A stretch of DNA of 64,000 nt, taken from Auricularia sp. M13. Its lineage: Eukaryota > Basidiomycota > Agaricomycetes > Auriculariales > Auriculariaceae. The stretch is from assembly GCA_037042915.1 (NCBI GenBank), contig CM073200.1, positions 806,001 to 870,000 on the forward strand, read 5' to 3'. Each line of letters starts with the position of its first letter. The first letter of the stretch is position 1. The position numbers were made by a program, and so were the translations under genes. Below the pieces are notes generated by a model. It was not told where the DNA came from and made no database searches. It was given only the letters and a program-made list of their open reading frames with translations. Of this stretch, positions 11,112 to 23,640 are shown one piece after another.

Positions 11112-12257
11112 TGCGTGCAACGATTGGGGGGCAGCGGAGACGGGGATGGAGACCTGCAGAGGTAACCTCGCAAGTTGCACCATTACCAGACTCCTCCATA
11201 GAGTGTGACCCAGTGTCACCATGTTCGCAAATCAGGGTTGTCTGTCATATCCAGAAATCAGGGTTGCTTCGGTATCTCTCTCCGGCGATGAACAAGCCTC
11301 AATAACAAGTTCTGATGTCAACATAGATAGGGCACATTGCACAGGCACTGACGGAGACGGCGCCCATGAGATCCATACACCTCGAGTGTTCCTGATACCC
11401 CCACCACCCGCAGTATTCACCTCCATAATGTCAGCCAACGACTGCAGGATGTGCTACAAGAGCTACTGAACTTACCTTGCAGAATGAGTTCCACCAGAGT
11501 CGGGCACAGTCTGTGCAACGCGTGCAACACACGCATCCCATAGCTTCTCGGCTCTTTTATTACAGACTGAGGTCACCCAGACTGAAGGCTGCGGTTGCGA
11601 GGGCAAATAGGATTCGTTTCCAGTATCTTCGTGGCAGACCTGCGGCGACTGAGGTCCTCCATGACCCACAGATGTGTTGGGCTCGTTGTGATCCATGGCA
11701 AAGAGAGGACGCATCACAGTGCATAATAATAGTCCCGGCGACATAGCCACTAGCAAGTGCAATTCCAGAGGTTTCAGATCGCAAAACACTACACCCTGGC
11801 CTCGCAGTAATGAGAGCACATTTACACAAAACGCATGAGCCTTTGTCCTGCAAGCTATGTGCTCCGTTCGTGATAATGCCCTCAGCATTCTTGGCATGGA
11901 AGCCATTTGTATCCTGACGCAGCCATGCAACACAGGCGAACACAACAGTCAACCACAGTCAACCACAGAACCACAGCACTCAGACGCTAGCAGTCCAGTA
12001 CTTGTCCTGAGATGCACGAAGGAGAATTCGCGTCCCAAATTCGCAAGGCCTTCTTGATGCATGCTGGGGCAAAGTGACTGGTCTGGGCGGCAAGGCCCGC
12101 TCGCACACCACTCACAGCACACAGACACATCGGGCAGTGGGGAGAGAGCCATGCATTTCCATCCATTTCGATGAGCTGACACAAGCAGCTCAGACGGAGT
12201 GTGCATGAGCATCCGCGTGAATTCCAACTCCGTCCGGGCGCAGGCACTGTTCATATC
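11112..12257. other. intergenic, no gene supported
   Basis: About 1.1 kb upstream of the RG-rich gene. Overlapping short frames occur on both strands, none with a recognisable domain or a consistent exon structure. It ends where copy A of the dispersed repeat begins. Confidence 0.45.
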
Positions 12258-12428
12258 ATGGTGCATTTCCCATGGGCAATTTACGTCCAAAGACTGAGGT
12301 CAATGTCTCAATATGTTCCCAGGATACCTAAGCATTTTTTGCACTTCGCAGTTCTCCTTAGGAAATGGGCCCCCAATTATTGTTCCTTTTCCTTCTATTT
12401 TCACCTGGTCGGCAATGGCCGGTCCGCA
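12258..12428 (-). repeat. dispersed repeat family, copy A
   Basis: Reads on the minus strand as ACCGGCCATTGCCGACCAGG, then TTGGGGGCCCATTTC, GGGAACATATTG and GTCTTTGGA. It aligns along its length with copies at 14161-14404, 23401-23640 and 28325-28557. It is the most diverged copy and its end (positions 12258-12275) has only part of the common GGGAAATrGGTTGC terminus. No target-site duplication was evident. Confidence 0.75.
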
Positions 12429-13620
12429 CGGCCCAGATCCGGATCCTTAGCACCCGTGCGTGCCAGCTGTTCCAGCGCTCCTCGCCGTCACGCATGTGCC
12501 GCAGCCATTGTCAATATCCTTGAGCCGGTCGCACTGGCGGCTCCTACCGGCAGCATTTTTGGTCGACGTCATCGAGTTCGACGAGTGGTGCCTCCGGCGA
12601 GCGGTGGGCAAGGAGATTCTCGTTGCTCAGATGCTCGTTGCTCGTCTCCACATCTCTACGCAGCTCTACCCTGCCACATCGACACATCGAACACGCGCCA
12701 AGACAGCGAGACCGTGACCATTTTCAGGTATGTCTAGTAGCTATCCTAAATGACACGAATTGGCTCTGACAGGCTTCATCGGCACTTTACGCTCGCAACT
12801 CGTGATCACCAGCCGCGCTCAACAACGCCGCCAGACGTCCATTGCGTCCATTGGATACATTCAATGACGCTCAAGCTGTCCAAGAGCGTGCTCAATTCGC
12901 GCTGCTTTTACAGCGGTTTCGGATGACGGGTCTGCCGAAGGTGAGTTTTCCTTTTTGAATCTCAAACGATCCATGCTCACGTACATCATCATCTCCTGGA
13001 ATTCAATCGGGAATAGATGACCTTAGCGCCTCCTGCGTCCAATTCCTCGTTCGTCGATATGCAGTCTTTTCTGACGGTTCGACCTGCTCGACCTCGATCA
13101 GCTCCTCTCGCTCAAAAATGCTATAATCCCCGACTTCATTCGCATTTGGGCACAGCTATATGCCTCTCCGACTCCTCCCGCCCACGAAAAGAGCACTGAA
13201 TTTACGGGGCGGCCGCGGACTCGGTTTCATGGCTGCTCGGGGCACCAATCGACGTTCTGCACGGTATGTTCAATTTCGACCATTTTTGCGCGCGCAGGGT
13301 GACGATCTAGGTTATTTCAGCATTGTCTGGCGAAAGTGACTGCGCGGGCTCCGGTTATTGCGCGCGACAGACGACCTGACCTCCAGCCTCGCTCCGGCGC
13401 TCGACGGCAATGGTCACGCACTCGAACAGTGATTGCAAATATGTGTGCCGAGCACGGGCGTGCAGCGGTTCGGGCGTTATGCCGCTCAACCTTCCCAATG
13501 AGGTCGGAACTGCTGCACTGCTACCGGACTTTCGGGCAGCGTAACTTGTGCATGGTTGTCCTGAGTGGCGCACGGGTGTTGCGCAGCGCGGGGAAGACGT
13601 AGGTACTGATTAGTGGTTCC
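12429..13620 (+). pseudogene. degraded spliced coding remnant, family unknown
   Basis: Stretches read like decayed exons of one or more genes. Around 12820-12940, RPLDTFNDAQAVQERAQF continues to MTGLPK and is followed by a GTGAGT donor. Around 13015-13160, DDLSASCVQFLVRRYAVF and LSLKNAIIPDFIRIWAQLY lie next to each other in different frames. The pieces cannot be read in one frame and I cannot name the family. It sits between copies A and B of the dispersed repeat. Confidence 0.35.
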
Positions 13621-13628
13621 CGGCAATA

Positions 13629-13660
13629 ATATCGTTTTATATCGTTTTATATTGTTTTGC
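13629..13660. repeat. short tandem repeat, TATCGTTTTA-like unit
   Basis: Three consecutive units of about 10 nt (ATCGTTTTAT twice, then ATTGTTTTGC), in otherwise gene-free sequence. Confidence 0.7.
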
Positions 13661-14160
13661 ACCCCAACCACGTGTCCGTCCGCAAACGCCGCAGTGCATG
13701 ATTATGCATCCTATCGACTTTCGTATTAGAACAAAGGGAGGGGAAATGAAAACTGTCCATGCTGCAGTCCCGACGATACTCTGTGGCTGACGCAGTGCAA
13801 GGACTTACACAATTACTTCATTGCTCACATTTGTGCCTTGACCGCCGTTCGCTTTGGCTCATTGGCTCTACAAGAAGACACTTGGCTCTACGAGATGACA
13901 CGCATCTCCGCGGCAACACAACATAAATAACATGTGGGTGTAGGTGCAAGTGAAGCAGTAGCGACGACCATGCATTAGTGATACATTCTCCAGCCTGCTT
14001 TCACCAAGCGATCAGCGTCCTGCATCCCGCCTAGCACATTAGCCTCCATGCAGCAGCTCAGGTGAAGACCAGATACATACTGTATAATATGAACACAGAA
14101 ATTTTCAAGATAACCTCAGCTGCATTTCGCCAGGAGCAGCACTACGGTTTGATCTGTTGA
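13661..14160. other. no gene seen between remnant and repeat copy B
   Basis: About 0.5 kb with short frames only. A small imperfect direct repeat (CTTGGCTCTACRAGA) occurs near 13865-13900. Nothing else recognised. Confidence 0.4.
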
Positions 14161-14404
14161 ACAATCCTCCATCTCTAACTCGCAACCCATTTCCCCAGTG
14201 AAGCTCACATTCAAAGACTTTGGTCAACATCGGAATATGTTCCCCGTATACTGAATTACGTTTCCCTGGTCATAGGATTCCTTGCGAAATGGGCCCCCAA
14301 TTTTTGGCCGATTTCCTTCTATTTTGACTTGGTCAGCGTCGGCCGGGCAATCGCCCTGCTTCTTGCATTTGCACCGTCCATCGCGTCCGTCCAACGACTG
14401 TTTC
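14161..14404 (-). repeat. dispersed repeat family, copy B
   Basis: Closely similar to copy C on the opposite strand. Shared blocks, read on the minus strand: TCGTTGGACGGAC, GTGCAAATGCAAGAAG, GGCGATTGCCCGGCCGACG, TTGGGGGCCCATTTCGCAAG, TATGACCAGGGAAAC and the end GGTTGCGAGTTAGAG..GGAGGATTGT. All copies that keep this end stop matching right after GAGGATTGT (14161 here), which marks a sharp boundary. The decayed histone deacetylase remnant begins about 110 bp to the right. Confidence 0.85.
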
Positions 14405-14511
14405 AAGTTGTTGCGCTGCACAACAGTCCACGGCGTGCGCCACAGGACTTATGGCGATTTTAGAACTCATGCGGTATGTTTTTCAGCTGGGCGAGCTTTG
14501 AAGCATACTTA

Positions 14512-15621
14512 CACTCGCAAGCTATCATCCTCGTGTACTGTATATCGACATTGACATCCACCATGGTGACGGCGTTGAGCTAGCGTTTTAGCACTCGGCG
14601 TCATGACAGTATCGTTCCACAAGTACGCTGGCGATTTCTTCCCTGGCACAGGTCGTTTGGACGACAATGGGGGCGGTCTCCTGGGAAAGCACTTCGCCCT
14701 TAACGTCCCACTGCAGGACGGAATCGACGACGAATCATACCTGACCATCTTTCGCTCCGTGATCGACGACACTGTGACAGCTTTTCGCCCATCCTCGATT
14801 GTACTGCAATGCGGCGGGGCGACCGACTTGGCGCGTTTAACGTCTTGATCGCAGCGCACGGGTCCTGTGTCGACTTTGTGCGGCGGTACAACCGTACAAC
14901 CTGCCACTGCTTGTGCTAGGCGGCGGCGGCTACACAATTCATAACGTCTCACGCTGCTGGACGCACGAGACGGCGGTGCTCGTCGGGCGCAAACTGCCCG
15001 CGAGCCTGCCGCGCACGCCGTACTACGAGTACTTTGGCCCGGACTACGCGCTGCACCCGCCCGCCCATCGTGACTAAGGTGGACAACATGAACTCGCCCG
15101 CGGCACTCCAGCGCATCGCAGTGCACATCAAGAACAAGCTGCGGTACCTGCAGGGCGCGCCGAGCGTGCAGATGCAGGAGATCCCGCCGGACCTCGAGGG
15201 CTGGATGGCGGATGAGGTGCGCACGGCCGAGGAACAGGACGAGAGCGCTTTGGCCTCGTCGGCGCGCCGCCACCGCGCCAAGAACGAGTACTTTGACCGC
15301 GACGGCGACAACGCGGGGCAGCCGGAGCCGCGCAAGATCAAGGGGCGTCTGACGCGCACGGCGGCAAGCACGCCGAGTACGTCTGCTGCAGCTACGCCGA
15401 CTCGCGGCACCAGAGGGCGGGGGAGAGGAGGACACGGGCGTGGTAGGGCCGCGGTGCTGCTGCCGCCGCGGCTGCTGCTGCCGTCGCCGCCGCCGCGGCT
15501 GTCGAGCGGAATAGGGAACCCGCGACACCAGTATCGGCCTCGCTGGCAGAGGGAATGGACCGCGGCTCTGCGGAAGCGCCGATGCAGGTCGACCAGTGAT
15601 ATAATGTCGCAGTTACAGTAG
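14512..15621 (+). pseudogene. class I histone deacetylase (RPD3/HOS2 type), 5'-truncated remnant
   Basis: A clear class I HDAC C-terminal two thirds. In order: [16 protein letters not shown] with the active-site histidine pair; [44 protein letters not shown]; then the glycine-rich [12 protein letters not shown] and [14 protein letters not shown]; and the C-terminal signature LRYLQGAPSVQMQEIPPDL. A variable RG-rich tail follows to 15621. About 130 residues normally found before the HHGDG block are missing, and I found no start or upstream exon. There is an in-frame stop right after [10 protein letters not shown] (14589-14591), a frame change before MTVSF, another within the LQCG region, another before LPLLVLGG and another after YALHPPAH. 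These changes fall inside conserved motifs, so they are not introns. This is a dead copy; the functional gene must lie elsewhere. Confidence 0.85.
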
Positions 15622-15701
15622 AATTGATACAGTAGTTCGTTCGGCGCACACGCACAGCTCCCTGAAACCCAGAATAAGTACATGACACCGGCGGCCGCCC
15701 T

Positions 15702-16840
<1,139 letters not shown>

Positions 16841-16889
16841 GACCTGTCTGGCGATGCGTCACAGCGTCAGCAGCGATTTGCAGGGACTA

Positions 16890-18090
16890 GAAGACGATTT
16901 GACGTACGGAAATTGAGCGCGGCCATCGCGCAGCACAACGGCGCCTATTGATCGTGAGCGCTAGGTTGTGTCTCGCCGTGATGATCTGGTAATAAAAAGA
17001 AGGGGCTGGTCAGCGGCGGGCTCGTCGAACGGCGAAGACGACGTGACATACCGGGGAAGTCGAAAAGCAGCATGCCGACAGCATGACTGCCGTTTGGGAG
17101 CATGACAGCTGTTGATCTTGAGTGCCAGGTTGTGGAGTGGTGCGGCGCGGAAGAGATCTAGAAAAATTGACGGTCAGCCGCGAGCTGAGACAGAGCACGT
17201 ACCGAACAAGCAGGTTAACGGCCGTGCGGCGACGAAGCAGCATAACGGCATGTCATAACTGCACCAAGCGGTCAGCAGCGGTCGAGCTTGACTTGCCGAC
17301 GAGATTCGACGCGACGTATGGGCGTCAGCGCGGACGAGCAGCCGTTCGGCAACCTAGACGAAGAAAATAGTCAGTATACGATCGCGGCGCAATGGAGGAC
17401 GACCTGACGTACCTATCTGCATGCGTACCCGCAATGGTCATCGATGAATACGAAAAATATAAAGCACTGCGGATTGTGGTGAGGACAGAACTGCAATCCG
17501 AAGACGATTTGACATACTGCAACAGCAGCAACTACTTATCGCACGGCGCGATGAAGGCGTGGATGGCTCGATCGGGAGCGCCGACGCGCGAGGAGCGAGG
17601 GGTCTCGACCGGCAGCTGCGCCGTCCGCTGCGGCAAAAGATCGACCGAGAGCGATGGTTCGAACGGTCAGCCGTTTGGCAGGCTGGTCGTGCAGGGAATC
17701 AGTGGGATGACCAGAACGCAGAGAATGATCACGACATACCTAATCAGAGACGCGCACTGCGATGGTCATACAGGAATGAAACGCGGAGGAGCTGTGATCG
17801 CGGTAAGCAAATGAATCTTGAAAGTAAGGACAACTTGACGTACCGACGATAATAGTCACGACTTTGTAATCAGGCAGCGGCGGCGCATACAACAGATTAT
17901 GCAGCCCTCAAATGAAGCGCGTAGTGGGCGTGCATGCGGGCTGGGTATCGATCGGTGACGGCGGCGAAGTGGGCGCGAACATCGGCTGGCGACGACATAA
18001 GGACGAGCAGTCAGCCGCTCGTCAACCTGGGAATTCAGAAACGTTCGTAGGTCAGTGGGACAACAGTATTGCACTGAAAGATGACATAAC
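16890..18090. repeat. array of a recurring 18-nt motif with variable spacing
   Basis: The motif GARGACRAYNTGACRTAC recurs on the + strand at 16890, 17034, 17395 and 17500, with a slightly diverged copy at 17826 and weaker ones at 17187, 17721 and 18076. A second block, GGTCAGCSGCGRGC, precedes some copies by about 20-30 bp (17011, 17173) and recurs at 17271, 17664 and 18011. On the minus strand each motif begins with GTAYGT, the fungal 5' splice-site consensus, and some are directly preceded by an acceptor-like TAG or CAG. On the + strand it would encode EDDLTY. The array lies directly upstream of the PRP4 kinase fragment in its direction of transcription, so it may be a multiplied exon-intron junction from that gene. 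Function unknown. Confidence 0.55.
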
Positions 18091-18285
18091 TCACTGCGTA
18101 ACGAAACGGTCATGCAACCGCGCGGGCAGCGGCGAGACTCGACGCGGGCGGTCGGAAACGCGCGCGGCGTCGACGCGGCCGGCCGCTGAGTCTGCGAGTC
18201 CGCACGAACACCCAGCAAGCGCTGCGCGATACCGACTGCTGGACGCCTGCATTCTGCGCCCGCAAAAGCGCATGCTGCGACGGCA

Positions 18286-18753
18286 CTAGTCGTTGTCGGG
18301 GCCGCTGGGGTAGTGGCTGGCAGCATGCCGCCGTTTGCCTTGTGTTTGCGGGTGATGATGTTGCTCGCTGCGGGCGTCGAGAATAAGCCATGCTTGCTAT
18401 AGATGAGCTTCTTGACGCCGTTGGCGGCCAGGATCACAATGATCTTTTAGACGGCGGGCTTGGAGAAGCGGCCATCGCCGCCGCCGACGAGGGCTTGCTT
18501 GACGCTGTCAAAGATGGCCTGCACGAGTTTTCCGTGTAGTGCTAGAGGGGGGCAACGGTTCAGACGCTGGAATTTCTGCCACGGGCGAGCGCGCAGACCT
18601 CCTGCTGGAAGATATTGACCCTGCGCAAGGAGTTTCAGTACGCTGGAGCTGGATGTATGCTGCGTAGACGGACCTCCTTCTGAGGCCAGAAGTGCCTGGA
18701 TTCTGGCCCTCATAGGGCTTGGTGCTCACGACCTTGATTTTGGCTTTCGACAT
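18286..18753 (-). pseudogene. phosphoglucomutase 5' fragment
   Basis: Begins with MSKAKIKVVSTKPYEGQNPG and TSGLRR, the N-terminus of phosphoglucomutase, which interconverts glucose 1- and 6-phosphate. Further on come HYTEN, AIFDSVKQALVGGGDGRF, KIIVILAANGVKKLIYSKHG and LFSTPAASNIITRKHKANGG. The phosphoserine-loop region, normally ASHNPGGPDND, reads SHYPSGPDND and is followed at once by a TAG at 18288-18286. There is an in-frame stop just after GRFSKPAV, a one-base loss inside HYTENFVQ and a long unrelated stretch after TSGLRR that may include a decayed intron. The remaining three quarters of the enzyme are missing. A dead 5' fragment. Confidence 0.85.
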
Positions 18754-19129
18754 GGCGGTTTCAGGTAGAGCTTAGCCTGGCATCGATCTGCGGCTCCCGA
18801 CGGCGTTGGATGCTGGCCAGTTCGCTCTCGTCGTCTCACAACCTGGTGCTCAGCAGAGTGCGGATTAAAACTCCTAGGCCAGCGGTAGCGAGAAGCACGG
18901 TGGGGACTTGGGCGTCTGAGTGACGCGGAAAATGCGCGACCAGCAGGAAGTTGGGCGGAGTAACGCGACAAGTGCGCGACCGGTCTTTGCCGGTTTTTTC
19001 TCTCTTCTTCCCGTATTTCACCTTTACGCGAGACCGGCCGTCTGACACGAGCAGGTACGTTGCGGGTAGTGCGCAGGTGTGGCAGCGGCACGTCTGACCG
19101 GCACTTTTATCTGCTATCTTCCTATAGCA
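18754..19129. other. intergenic between phosphoglucomutase remnant and next gene
   Basis: About 375 bp. It serves as the 5' flank of the following + strand gene; no element recognised. Confidence 0.4.
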
Positions 19130-21637
19130 ATGCTTCCAGAGGGTGGGGAGTTCATCGCGTCCCATGAACACCTTCGCCATGTTCTCGAGCGTCTGGCCTT
19201 CTTCGACCCGTTGGATGAGAATGCCGACGGACACTCGTACAAGAAGGCTGTCGATGGTGGCTGGCCATTGTTGTCTATCGTCGCCGATGCCACGTCCAAG
19301 GAGTGGAACCTCGACACACTCGACCCGCGCGCGAAGCAAGGACTTGCGTTCAAGGTCAAGCCCGAGTACAAGCTGTCTCGTGGCAAGGATCAGAAGAACC
19401 CCTGCATGCTGTGGCCATCTGGGTTTGACACGCTGGACGGCTTCAAGTTCAGGAACGTTCACCTCAACTCGAGGTCGCTGGTCTTCGACTTCACAAAAAG
19501 CTACCTTGATGTGCGTCCCGATCCCGAGGTTATGTCTGCGCTCTTGCTGACATAGGCTCAGCTGCACTACCTCACACACACGTCGGTGCAGATTTATCCA
19601 AAAAGAATTTGGGACGACCGTGTGTGGGACGTTCCAGTCGGTGTACGTACCGTTTGAGAGTTTGGAAGAATGTAGCGCACTGACCCCCTGTGCTGTAGGA
19701 CGGTCCAGGGGAACGCCGCTTCCGTATACTCATTGGCTTCGAGTTCGAGCACTATGTGCTGGCATTCCTGAGCCTCGATATGCTCGGACAGGTGAGCTTA
19801 GTTGATGTCTCGAGCCGTAGGTTACTGAACATGGCAAACAGCCGAAGTGGCAATCCACGATGCCGCCACCCAGCCCGGAAATTTTTCCTGGCTGGGACAC
19901 CGACGCCGAACTCCTCGCCGTTCCACACGACTGGTTGAAGTTGCTCGCAGAGCTAATCGACTGGACACTCAATCCGGGGCCGAAGGGCATGCCTGACACT
20001 TTAAAGAATGCCATCGCAATTGTTGCCCTACGGACGAGAAAGAAGCTTATGAAATATTTTCCCGGCGTGGGGCTGTTCACAATCTGTGAGCTGTGGTTCA
20101 TGGCAGGTGCGTTGGAGCCTTATGGTCTTGGTGCGGTCCTCACGTATTTGACTAGGGCTGCCTCCAGGATTGACGGTCTGGGAGCTGATATCGGAGCCGT
20201 CGCGGTTTGCGCGCCTCATCGAGGCATATTACGCCTTCATCTTCAGGTGCAAGCACGAATACTGGGAGAGGGTCATCTGCCCGGCGCTGCACAACCAGTG
20301 CGCCTCGCTCACCACGTACAATACGATCCTCTCGCCTACCCAGGAGCAGCGCATGAAGTATGCCGACAAGTACCTCCATGTCTACCAGAAGGACACGGTG
20401 CTGCTATTCGAACGGCATGCTAAGCTGATCGATGCATACAACGTACGTGGATGTGGATGTAATTTGTGGTCGTTGATACTAAATCACGATGTAGGCGTGG
20501 ATTTCGAAGACCTGGGCTATACGCCGTATCATGGGCAAGGCACCCTTGGCAAAGGTGCGGGAAGCTCGCCAGAGAGCGGCGCCTGTCGAGCCATTCGAGC
20601 CTTCCTACATCGCGGTCGCCTTCCGCAAGCCCGTCCACCTCGCCCATCTTATCTTTGGGGACGACTCGCCCCTCCTGGATGATCTGCCCAAGTGCACGCG
20701 GGATGACCCAGTCACGATGGCGTACAAGAAGAAATGGCGTAAGCTTGCCTTGCCTCGTGGTGCTTTCTGTTGATAGTGTAATGACCATACTACAGGCGTC
20801 CACGCCTTCTTCAAACATGTCAAGGTCAAGCGCAAGATTGTTGGCGGCTACGACAGGCTTGCTCTTCCATTTCAGATGCGCAATGTCACTCGGGAGACGA
20901 TACACTTCCCCGGCCAGCGCGACGTGGTTGGAAACCCTGTTTGGTCCGTCTGTTACGGAGAATGGGCTAACGAAAATATGTCTGTGATTTTATTCCTTTC
21001 CTTCAGTACCTGCTCACCATTGTTTTAGCGCGAAGAGTGACGTGCGCGCGAAGAAGTTGTACAACCACATCATACAGGAAACGAACAAGGTCACGGTCGG
21101 GCCTCTTGAATATTGTGGTTACGCGCCGCCTCTGAAGAACGGACCTGCGACAGAGTAAGCCGTGTTTCGCTCATTGTGATTATGCATATGTTTTTTTACG
21201 CTGTTGCCAGAATCGGGCTGTTTCGCGGCGACGCGGCACTTATGGAAGGCTCCAGCCAGTACCGAGCCGTCCAAAGGTTCATTGGGCGAGCCCGCCGCAT
21301 GTTGAAGTTCGACTGCGACATGCCGGGGACGAGAAAGCGCGCGCTGACCAAGGCCGAGTTCGAGATGGTCGACAAGAAGGCACGCGAGCTCATGGAGAAA
21401 GAGGGGTACTCTGACTATGTGGCGCTGATCAAGAGCTGGCGCAATCGTGCCAAAGTCGGCAAATTCAAGCGCCTGGAAAAGCAACCGGCGAACCCAGCGC
21501 CCAAGCGCAAGCGCATGTCTGCAGACCGGCGTCTGGCGGCATCGTCTTCGGACCCTGCAGATGACTCCAGCAGCGCAGCTCCAGAGAACCCAGATGTACC
21601 CACACGCCGTTCGAAGAGGGCCAGGCTTAGTGTCTAG
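19130..21637 (+). CDS. spliced protein of unknown function, basic C-terminus
   Basis: Not a family I recognise. The start at 19130 gives MLPEGGEFIASHEHLRHVLE. An intron of 45 nt after FDFTKSYLD joins to AQLHYLTHTSVQIYPKRIW; the next after WDVPV joins to GPGERRFRILIGFEFEHYV; then LDMLGQ leads to the exon with PPPSPEIFPGWDTDAELL. Later exons carry ARLIEAYYAFIFRCKHEYW, EPFEPSYIAVAFRKPVHLAH, KKKWRVHAFFKHVKVKRKI and, in the last exon, SQYRAVQRFIGRARRMLKF. The C-terminus is strongly basic (AKVGKFKRLEK, PKRKRMSADRR, RRSKRARLSV) and looks like a nuclear localisation or DNA-contact tail. Total length is roughly 650 residues. It is the only gene in the 12-28 kb block with exons that join in frame, so it is probably alive. 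Final exon boundaries near 20960-21190 are uncertain. Confidence 0.6.
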
Positions 21638-21720
21638 CTCTCCATTAATGCATTGGTGTTTTGCCGTCCATGCGCTGATTACCCTTTGCGTCCGTCCACA
21701 CCAACGACAATGACAATGGA

Positions 21721-21760
21721 CGGCTTCACATTCACCACAGCGGCTTCACATTCACCACAG
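21721..21760. repeat. tandem duplication of a 20-bp unit
   Basis: The unit CGGCTTCACATTCACCACAG occurs twice back to back, just past the 3' end of the preceding gene. Confidence 0.9.
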
Positions 21761-22239
21761 AAATTGGATGAATTTAGACCACATGAGGGTGCGAAACATA
21801 AACAGATAGACCACAATCTCTGTGCTGCCTGTGCTGCAACGCTCCGGGCTCGCGCTCGTCGTCTGCGGCTGTCCTGAAGTGCGGAGAAGGTTTGCTAGAC
21901 ATCGTCTACGTTCTACGTCGTACGCGGCATCTCGAAAACAATGAGAATTCGCCACGCTGTGGGAATGTCAGCGATAAATCCCTCCCTCGCCTTTGGCAGA
22001 TCAGGCGCCGCAGGCAGAAGGCAGACGTACCATCGCAGAACGGCGTTATCAATCAGCAGGGTGTGGTTGTCCTCTGGGTGTGCCTGGGTGTGTGAATTGA
22101 TGCTGCGTCTTGAACGGTGTGCAATCCAGCTTTCTGACTGACGACTGACACGCTGGGGGTCGACGGTGTGCGCCCTCGGCGGTGCAACGTTGGCCGAGTC
22201 AGCGCGCGGTGATATGCACGGCTGAACACCAAGGAGCGT

Positions 22240-23275
22240 GGGTGTCGTCGAGGACGCAGTGCGGCCGCGGCCGCGGCGAGCACGAGATGACGCGGCGGCT
22301 GCGCGACATGCGCGCGGACCTCGCCGCGGAGCGCCACCGCGCAGACGCGGCGGAGAAGCGTGCGCGAGGCGCGAGGCGATGAAGCACCTCCGCGGCGCAC
22401 CGCGACGCAGAGCTCGAGTGCGCGCAGGCCGTCGAGAGCCTGCGCGCGTACCGCGACGAGCTGAGGGTCGCGCACGAGCAGCTGCGCGTCGCACAGCAGG
22501 AGATCGACCGTCTCGCGAGGGAAAAGGGTGACACGGAGGAGGAGGCGGCGAAGGCGGGCGCTGCGGCGCACCGCTCGACGAGTGCGCTGGAGGCCGAGCG
22601 CGGAGCGCGCGAGTGACGAGGGCCTCAGGGCGGGCCTGGAGACCACGCGCAAGGAGTGGGAGCGCGTGCTCAGCGCGCATGGGGAGGCCGAGCGCGCGGA
22701 CGACGACGAGTACGTCCTGGCCGACATGCCCTCCGACGCGCAGTCGATGCAGCGTGCCGCACCCGCATCCCACCTGCGCCCACGGCGCGGCACCGAAACG
22801 CCTGGGCCGCCTCCGTGGCTGCAGCCAGCCGAGACGGGCGCAGACGTGGACGTTGACGGGTCGGAGCGACAGCGAGATGTGCGTGCACGCGCAGCCTGCG
22901 CGGCGTGCGGCTGCGTGACGCACAGCGCGCACTCGCGCAGGCTGCGCAGCGGCGCGCGAGCGCATACCCGACCACCGACACCGGGCGCAAGGTGGAGCTG
23001 CTGGAGCAGATGATCTGCCACACGGACGCGCACATGAAGATGCTCTCGTTGCGGGGCCGTTGGGCCTGACCTCCTGCCTGTGGCATACGCGCCACTGCGA
23101 CCCGCTGTTGTTCGCGGCGGGCATGGCGCCACAGGGCGTTCTCAACTGCAGCTGCTTGGTCAAGGATGCGGTGGTCGTAGCAGAGCGTGCAGACATGCTG
23201 ACGATGAGCGCCATGTCGATTTACAGCTATGGGCAAGACGACCTGGCCGCCAACGAGGTCGGTCGAGCATGAGTG
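22240..23275 (+). pseudogene. degraded coiled-coil protein gene
   Basis: Between 22285 and 22620 the + strand encodes heptad-rich, charged sequence in adjoining frames: MTRRLRDMRADLAAERHRAD, then EAMKHLR, then AQAVESLRAYRDELRVAHEQ and QEIDRLAREKGDTEEEAAK. A further frame continues with GLRAGLETTRKEWERVLSAH and EYVLADMPSDAQSM, and near 22990 KVELLEQMICHTDAHMKML. The frame changes between these pieces have no splice signals. It looks like a decayed long coiled-coil gene that I cannot name. The GC content is very high, so some of the alanine/arginine richness is compositional. Confidence 0.4.
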
Positions 23276-23400
23276 CAGGAGCCCCTCTGAGCTTGACACA
23301 GACGCTGTTGTCCAGGACGAGTTGAAGAAGGCCGATGGTTATGCTATCTGTGACAGACAAATAATGTGGATGGCAAGGGCGAGGAATGGGAGGGTGGACG

Positions 23401-23640
23401 ATCGTTGGACAGACACGGTTGATAGTGCAAATGCAAGAAGCCCGGGCGATTGCCCGGCCGACGCCGACGAGGTCAAAATAGAAGAAAATCGGCCAATAAT
23501 TGGGGGCCCATTTCGCAAGGAATTCTATGACCAGGGAAACATAATTAAGTATACAGGGAATATATTTCCCATATCAACCCAAGTCTTGGGAGGTGAACTA
23601 CCGACGGGAAATAGGTTGCAAGTTGGAGATAGAGGATTGT
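23401..23640 (+). repeat. dispersed repeat family, copy C
   Basis: Matches copy B base for base over most of its length: ATCGTTGGACAGACACGG, GTGCAAATGCAAGAAG, GGCGATTGCCCGGCCGACG, TTGGGGGCCCATTTCGCAAG, TATGACCAGGGAAAC and the common end GAGGATTGT at 23640. It is inverted relative to copies A and B. A possible weaker extension to the left (CTGTTGTCCAGG..GAGTTGAA near 23305) also resembles the flank of copy B. Confidence 0.85.

Noticed and set aside
17392-17814. A + strand gene encoding repeated EDDLTY
   Set aside because: The copies fall in more than one frame and are separated by stops; the donor-like reading on the minus strand fits at least as well, so no CDS is called.
23060-23275. A minus-strand CYDHRILDQAAAVE stretch that resembles the TYDHRxxDG motif of 2-oxo-acid dehydrogenase E2 acyltransferases
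   Set aside because: Only the short motif fits; the sequence before and after lacks the other conserved blocks, and the plus strand carries the better coiled-coil remnant just upstream.
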